A stretch of DNA of 64,000 bases from Pycnopodia helianthoides (taxonomy: Eukaryota > Echinodermata > Asteroidea > Forcipulatida > Asteriidae), in NCBI GenBank assembly GCA_032158295.1, contig CM063248.1, positions 2,511,064-2,575,063 on the forward strand, written 5' to 3'. Position 1 is the stretch's first letter, and the number at the start of each line of letters is the position of its first letter. The notes beneath the pieces were generated by a model. The model searched no databases, was not told the origin of the DNA, and saw only the letters and a program-made list of their open reading frames with translations. The position numbers and the translations under genes are program-made. Below, in pieces: positions 58,575 through 64,000 of the stretch.

Positions 58575-58958
58575 TTAAAGGCAGTGGACACTATTGGTAA
58601 TTACTCAAAATAATTATTAGCATAAAACCTTACTTGGTAACGAGTAATGGGGAGAGGTTGACAGTATAAAACATTGTGAGAAACGGCTCCCTCTGAAGTG
58701 ACATAGTTTTCGAGCAAGAAGTAATTTTCCACGAATTTGATTTCGAGACCTCAGAATTAGATTTTGAGGTCTCGAAATCAACCATCTGAAAGCACACAAC
58801 TTCGTGTGACAAGGGTGTTTTTTTCTTTCATAGTTATCTCGCAACTTCGACGACCAATTGAGCTCAAGTTTTTACAGGTTTGTTATTTTATCCATAAAGT
58901 TGAGATACACCATGTGAGAAGGTCTTTGACAATTACCAATAGTGTCCAGTGTCTTTAA
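58575..58958 (+). mobile_element. TTAA-bounded element, family A, with 17-bp stem palindrome
   Basis: It starts TTAAAGGCAGTGGACAC and ends GTGTCCAGTGTCTTTAA. The centre is a perfect 17-bp inverted repeat (58737-58753 with 58765-58781, TTGATTTCGAGACCTCA) around an 11-base loop. The 3' module GACGACCAATTGAGCTCAAG is the family's shared sequence. Confidence 0.88.
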
Positions 58959-59130
58959 AGGTCTTTCTGTTCACGGTTAATCTAGGGTCGGTTGTGACAA
59001 GTGTACATGACAGTGAGTTGCCTGTAGTCTGCCTATTTGCTACATCTGCTACCGGTGTGTCTCAAAGTACTACATGAATTTAGAAATGTTAATTGAAACC
59101 GTCTGGTTGCCAGACCCTCTTGTAGGTACA

Positions 59131-59520
59131 TTAAAGATAGTATACATGATTTTTAAGGATAAAAAACACAATTGTTTAATTTTAGTAAAAAAAAACTTAC
59201 TGATTATGAAGTTCATACTGGAACCATTTTTTTCTGTGAAACATTTCCACCTGAAATGAAGTCATATTTGAGAAAACTTTATCTTAATACCTAAATACAA
59301 TCTTTCAAAACGCAGCACTAGCTAGTTTGGGTTTGTTACAACCCAAATTAAGGACAACGTGTTTACGTGCTGAAAATTGTGCGTGGTTTTTTCACCCTTT
59401 TCTCCTGACTCATCACAAAATGGATTAAGCCCAAATTTCCACAGGTTTGTTATTTTATATCTGTGGTTGATCACACAAATCATGAACACTTGTCCTTGAC
59501 TATTTTGTCAGCTCTACCAA
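59131..59520 (+). mobile_element. Diverged family A-like element
   Basis: It starts TTAAAGATAGTATACATGA. The 3' module (TTTCCACAGGTTTGTTATTT, then GGTTGATCACACAAATCATG) is present, and the inverted repeat TTTGGGTT/AACCCAAA (59326-59347) lies centrally. The right TTAA end was not found. Confidence 0.6.
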
Positions 59521-60159
59521 CCCTGTATAACACTGCCATTAAGACGACTAATCAAGATCTGTGTACAGTTACAAACTGTCTAATCACATCTTCCACTTTC
59601 ACAAAACACACTCCATATTTCAACATATCTATAGAACAGAAACTTCGATGAACACAATTACCCAGATTAATTTATCAAACCTAGAAAAAAGGGTCTCAGC
59701 GAAAATTGCATTTTCTGCGGCAAAATTATGGAGAATGCCAGACTGCGGAGTTACGTTTAGTATAATTATCTATAATACACACACAACAAAAAGTATTCAA
59801 CAGAGTATGTAATTGAGATATCTGCAAGCTGGGAAATCTAAATCTAAATTAATGGAAAGTGCTCTCATGTTCCGCCTATAGGATTTCATCATGACAATCG
59901 AGGGGGGGTAGGGGAGGGGGTTACGTCACTCACATTGACAGTTATGCGAATGGGTTTGCAACTATTGCCAAACTTGTAGTAAAATTTTGCTTCTTTTTTT
60001 TTCAAGCGAGGATATTTTTGTGTCAGCTGCATTATCAGTCCAACTTATTCAATGGAACTTTTAATTGTAGGGTTGGAACTATGTTATCGGGGTTTTTTTG
60101 TTGCATAAGAAAGTGGATGTGAAATGTGACCGTAGAGTAGCCAGAAATCTTCTCTTTTT

Positions 60160-60547
60160 TTAAAGACACTGGACACCTTTGGTAAATGTCAAAGACCAGT
60201 CTTCTCACTTGGTGTATCTCAACATATGCACAAAATAACAAACCTGTGAAAATTTGAACCCAATTGGTCGTCGAAGTTGCGAGATAATAATGGAAGAAAA
60301 AACACCCTTGTCACACGAAGTTGTGTGCTTTCAGTTGCTTGATTTCAAGACCTCACGCGTGAGGTTTTAAAATCAATTCAAATATTTTACTGAGAAATTA
60401 CTTCTTTCTCAAAAACTACGTTACTTAAGAGGGAGCCGTTTCTCACAATGTTTTATACTATCAACAGCTCTCCATTGCTCGTTACCAAGTAAGTTGTTAT
60501 GCTAACAATTATTTTGAGTAATTACCAATAGTGTCCAGTGCCTTTAA
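60160..60547 (-). mobile_element. TTAA-bounded element, family A, minus orientation
   Basis: It starts TTAAAGACACTGGACACC and ends GTGTCCAGTGCCTTTAA. The central near-perfect 38-base palindrome (60339-60376) has the perfect core CCTCACGCGTGAGG. All internal blocks are the reverse complement of those in 58575-58958. Confidence 0.88.
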
Positions 60548-61070
60548 AGAACAATGCTCGTTCACAATTTCATGGAAAAACTAGCACCCTGCCTGGTGTA
60601 TTTCTGTCTGCTGCATAAAGCTTAATCTCACGCCTTGTGCAAAAAAAATCAAGATTATTCATTTCAGTGATTAAACATTTTGGAAATAACTGAATTTCAG
60701 GTAGAAAGTACCACAACTTTCTTATTCGAATAATCACCAACAAAAATGTTACAAACCTTGACATATTTATCGCCAGATTATTTGCCAAAATGGTGGTGTA
60801 CAAATAGTTATTAGACGATTATTTTCCGTAAGTCGGGAAAGTCATAAACTTTCAATTGAAGCTCTAAGCAAAACGAAATGATCAAAGATTAGTCAAAGTT
60901 AGTTAAAAAGATACAAAATATGTTATTGTCTGAATCTGACATTATCGCACGTTTCTAGCAGCCAAGTAAAGAGCATTTTGCAAGTTCCATGGCATACTTG
61001 ACGGTATTTTATTCTATACACAATATATAAATATATATACATTTTCATTTTGTTTAAACGTCACCACAAG

Positions 61071-61300
61071 TCAAAATTCGTTCAGCAAAAAAACTCTAAG
61101 TGTGATTTTATGTATTTATTGCATTCTATTTTTTTTCAATATTATCATTATTATTTAAACATTATCATCTGTCAAAATTCGTTCAGAAAAAAATCAAAGT
61201 ATGATTTTATTTATTTGTTGTTCTCTATTTATTCAATACTATTATAATTCAAACATTATCAACTGTCAAAAATTCGTTCGAGTAAAAAAAACTCTTAGTT
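61071..61300. repeat. AT-rich tandem repeat, period about 94-101 bp
   Basis: TCAAAATTCGTTC recurs at 61071, 61172 and 61266, each followed by A-run, AGTNTGATTTTAT-like sequence and TATTTATTG-like sequence. Units two and three are progressively diverged. Confidence 0.75.
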
Positions 61301-62059
61301 TGATCTCCAATAATAAGTCGGCTTATATATTGTGGACAGTATGTTCTGTGCAAGAAACAGCGAACCCCCTGGGGATGCGCGGGGCCGCACAGTTTAAAAA
61401 TACAAATGAATTAACGACTAAATTTGATTTAATTTGATGACTAACAATCTCGTCACCACGGCATTCAGGAGGACTTCATCGATCAGTTTTAATCAAAAGT
61501 TGTCAGGTATATCCTCGATTGAAAATTAAAAGTCAACTTTATCTTGGGCGCTGCGCGGCGAGCGCTCCCAAAAGCAAATATACACTGTGTCCGTGCCCAT
61601 GGACAACTGCTGTTTTCCTAAGGTGCTACCAATAAATTGCATGTTGTCTTTATCAATATCCCGTACCCTTGTGTGACAGGATTTTCTGGAAAAACAAATC
61701 GCGCACCTAATTAATATTGAAAGTAAGTTCCTTTTTGGAAGAATGCTTTGCGCAATCCTACACTGAAGTGCACCTCACGTCTAACTAAAGTAAGGTGCAC
61801 TTTTTACTCTTTTTTCCCCCTAGAGCAAAAACATATCAATCACTTTGATAACTTAAATTGAGTTGGGGACCGTACGGTTGACAATCGATCTGACATTTAT
61901 GGTGATTCGAGAACGACGTCTGTGTTCGAGGCACCCCCCCCCCCATCAGTAAGAAAGAATTTAAAATACATAAGTGAAAAAAATATAATTAGCTGTTCCA
62001 AACTGCTTACCACTCAAAATGACCTACGGTATAAATGAAAAATGAAACAAAAATGTAAA

Positions 62060-62110
62060 TGTCCTCACACGTTGCGACCCTATAGCAGAGTCTTTCTCAG
62101 ATGCTTGTGA
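62060..62110 (-). repeat. Hammerhead-like sequence, core degraded
   Basis: On the minus strand CTGAGAAAGACTC is followed by GGGTCGCAACGTGTGAGG. This resembles a hammerhead with stem II GACTC/GGGTC and GAAAC mutated to GCAAC, and with the CUGANGA core altered. Related sequence forms the tandem array at 63347. Confidence 0.3.
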
Positions 62111-62159
62111 AAAATAATAGAGAGATTGCGAACGTAGTGTCATGTTTTACGGTTTTGTG

Positions 62160-62344
62160 TTAAAGGGGCACGTTGCCTTCGGATTGGGCTCTAAAAGCGT
62201 TTGTTATGAAATTAATACGGTTGGAAAGATGTATTAAAAGCAGAATATAAGGATTCACACATACATCCCTCGAAACTGTGTGGTTTTTCTTGTACTTCGT
62301 GAACTTGTTCTATAGCCCAAAAGCGCCCAATCCGAAGGCAACGT
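62160..62344 (+). mobile_element. TTAA-bounded MITE, family D, intact
   Basis: Perfect 20-bp inverted repeats ACGTTGCCTTCGGATTGGGC (62170-62189) and its complement (62325-62344) enclose a body of about 135 bp without coding capacity. The left flank is TTAAAGGGGC. Two partial relatives lie at 21159 and 21789. Confidence 0.88.
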
Positions 62345-62884
62345 CGGCCTAGATACATAATCACCAGCGAAGGGGCCTGTAGATATAGATATAGATATAT
62401 CAATTTATTTTTACAACACAGTTATTATTAATTATTTGTCTTCACTGATGTTATTTAACTACCGGGGGAAGGGGTTTCTACATTGTGTGTACTCTCCTCA
62501 TGGACCCAATTTTTTGTGAACCTCGAGCCGAATACTCCGATCGGAAATTGCTTGTCTTGCTTTGTTATTGTTAGCGGCCAGTGACAACGTACATTGGTAG
62601 ACTCCGGTAGTCCCATGGTTCAACCGTATAGCTGTTTCTAAGGAGCTAGCTCTGGCCATTACAATGTACTTTTATACTATCAAGTTAATGTAATATCAAT
62701 TTCGATAATGAGCAAATGTGTGTGATGAAAAGTGCTTGAGAGGGTGTTGTTTGCTTAGGCTTATGACTGGCTCTAGTGTTGTGCTTATCCACTTTGTAAT
62801 AGCGCATGTTAAATATCTCTTAACTATGCTCTAGGATTGTGTACTATGTGTACTATGACATTGTAGCTCCACCCCTCTAAATAC

Positions 62885-63137
62885 TCACGGGTAAGAGTCG
62901 ATCCGGATTGATGGCTCCCAGCAGGGACCCTGACCCATTTGTGGGTCAGGCTGACCCGGAAGCTTGGATACAAAATGGGATTTTTAGCTCTGATTCTGCG
63001 TCATAGTTTGATCCGTTTATGGGTTCATTTTGACACCGATTCTGGGTCATAATGATTGGTCGTGTTGACCCAAAAATGAGTCAGGCCCTTAAGGGGATCG
63101 CACTTCGTGTCAATTTTGACCCGGAGTTCTTAGAGTG
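62885..63137. mobile_element. GGGTCA-rich inverted-repeat element, copy 2
   Basis: The right end TGACCCGGAGTTCTTAGAGTG is, allowing small changes, the inverse of the left end of the element at 53809. GGGTCA/TGACCC half-sites recur inside, including a second perfect GGGTCAGGCTGACCC (62943-62957). The left end is unclear. Confidence 0.65.
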
Positions 63138-63346
63138 GTGGAAGTATTATGTGAAGTCTTTTTTTCCCCTTTTTTTCTTCTTTTTTCCAGCGCCTCAGAA
63201 TTTGGATAGATGGCGTTTTACAAAATGGTATATCATTGTTTATCAACGTAAACATGACATGGTTGGTTCCCTTGATCGTGTAGTTTTGAGTCAAGACAAA
63301 AAAAATATAGAACTAGCTTGTACCTGCAACCTGCCTACCAAGCAAA

Positions 63347-63650
63347 ATAGTAAATGCAAAATAAGTTGTATTGGCCTTATGTTACGACCCTAGTAGAGTC
63401 TTTGTCAAAGACTCTAGAGGGCCATTCATATTTTTTAAATAGTAAAAATAGTAAATGCAAAATAAGTTTTATTGGCCTTGTGTTACGACCCTAGTAGAGT
63501 CTTTGTCAAAGACTCTAGAGGGCCATTCATATTTTTTAAATAGTAAAAATAGTAAATGGGAAATAATTTGTATTGGCCTTATGTTACGACCCTAGTAGAG
63601 TCTTTGTCAAAGACTCTAGAGGGCCATTAGTATTTTTTCAAATTTGCTTA
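63347..63650. repeat. 101-bp tandem repeat, three units, each with a hairpin
   Basis: GTTACGACCCTAGTAGAGTC starts at 63381, 63482 and 63583, exactly 101 bp apart. Units differ at only a few positions. Each contains TAGAGTCTTTG and CAAAGACTCTA around a single base, an 11-bp stem. The minus strand resembles a degenerate hammerhead (see findings). Confidence 0.95.
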
Positions 63651-64000
63651 TTTGACCCGGTTATTTAGATTACCATTTTGTATAGATATTATTTATAGAT
63701 TCGAATGTTTGCACATCCTTGATATCACCTGGGAAGCTTTGCTACGCACCAGTAATACCGCATGCATGGATGGGAGATGGTGCCTTTATTGATGTGCTGG
63801 CTGTCATGGGTCAACATGACTAACAGTGCATGACCATCGTCATGCAGGTTCACCCTTTGATTTGCTCTGCTATGAGTAGCACTATGTCAGGTGTGGGGAA
63901 CCAATGTGAGAACATCAACGGGGGTTAACTACACTAATTATATGCTTGGATGCTCTTCCAAGTTTACCTCAGTGTTTATCTGAAAACATTGGTGCCTCGC
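63651..64000. other. Window end, nothing recognised
   Basis: No exon, repeat family member or RNA gene was identified. Confidence 0.5.

Overview
This is eukaryotic, AT-rich, repeat-dense DNA. I read it as an echinoderm, most likely a sea star; this rests on the style of the interspersed repeats and the deuterostome-like exon structure, and it is an inference. No prokaryotic operon, rRNA gene, intact tRNA gene or CRISPR array is present.

The only gene I can establish is a Cys-loop ligand-gated chloride channel subunit of the GABA-A receptor beta class on the minus strand. Four coding exons can be assembled with matching splice sites and phases: exon 1 (40163-40260, start codon and signal peptide), exon 2 (39847-39944), exon 3 (34824-34891) and exon 4 (460-680). 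They encode residues 1-161 plus a split arginine, which is the signal peptide and the first half of the extracellular ligand-binding domain. The rest of the gene lies beyond position 1. Exons 3 and 4 are 68 and 221 bp, the sizes I know for vertebrate beta-subunit exons. Intron 1 is 218 bp, intron 2 is 4,955 bp and intron 3 is 34,143 bp. A CpG-rich stretch (about 40261-40640) and a 12-codon upstream ORF that overlaps the start codon sit in front of exon 1.

Most of the rest is mobile DNA. Short non-autonomous elements bounded by TTAAAGG...CCTTTAA occur in at least four families (called A, B, C and D here). Several carry a different palindrome at the centre of each copy. There are tRNA-derived SINEs, decayed LINE 3' ends, and two GGGTCA-rich inverted-repeat elements. 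Two hammerhead-ribozyme-like motifs (42348-42392 plus; 49711-49749 minus) are of the minimal kind found in Penelope-like retroelements.

Upstream of the receptor gene (40.6-64 kb) I found no second gene with certainty. One plus-strand candidate is a signal-peptide exon with a consensus donor at 51005-51081, below a GC-rich stretch. It would be divergent from the receptor gene, the orientation vertebrate alpha and beta subunit genes have, but no further exon of it was recognised.
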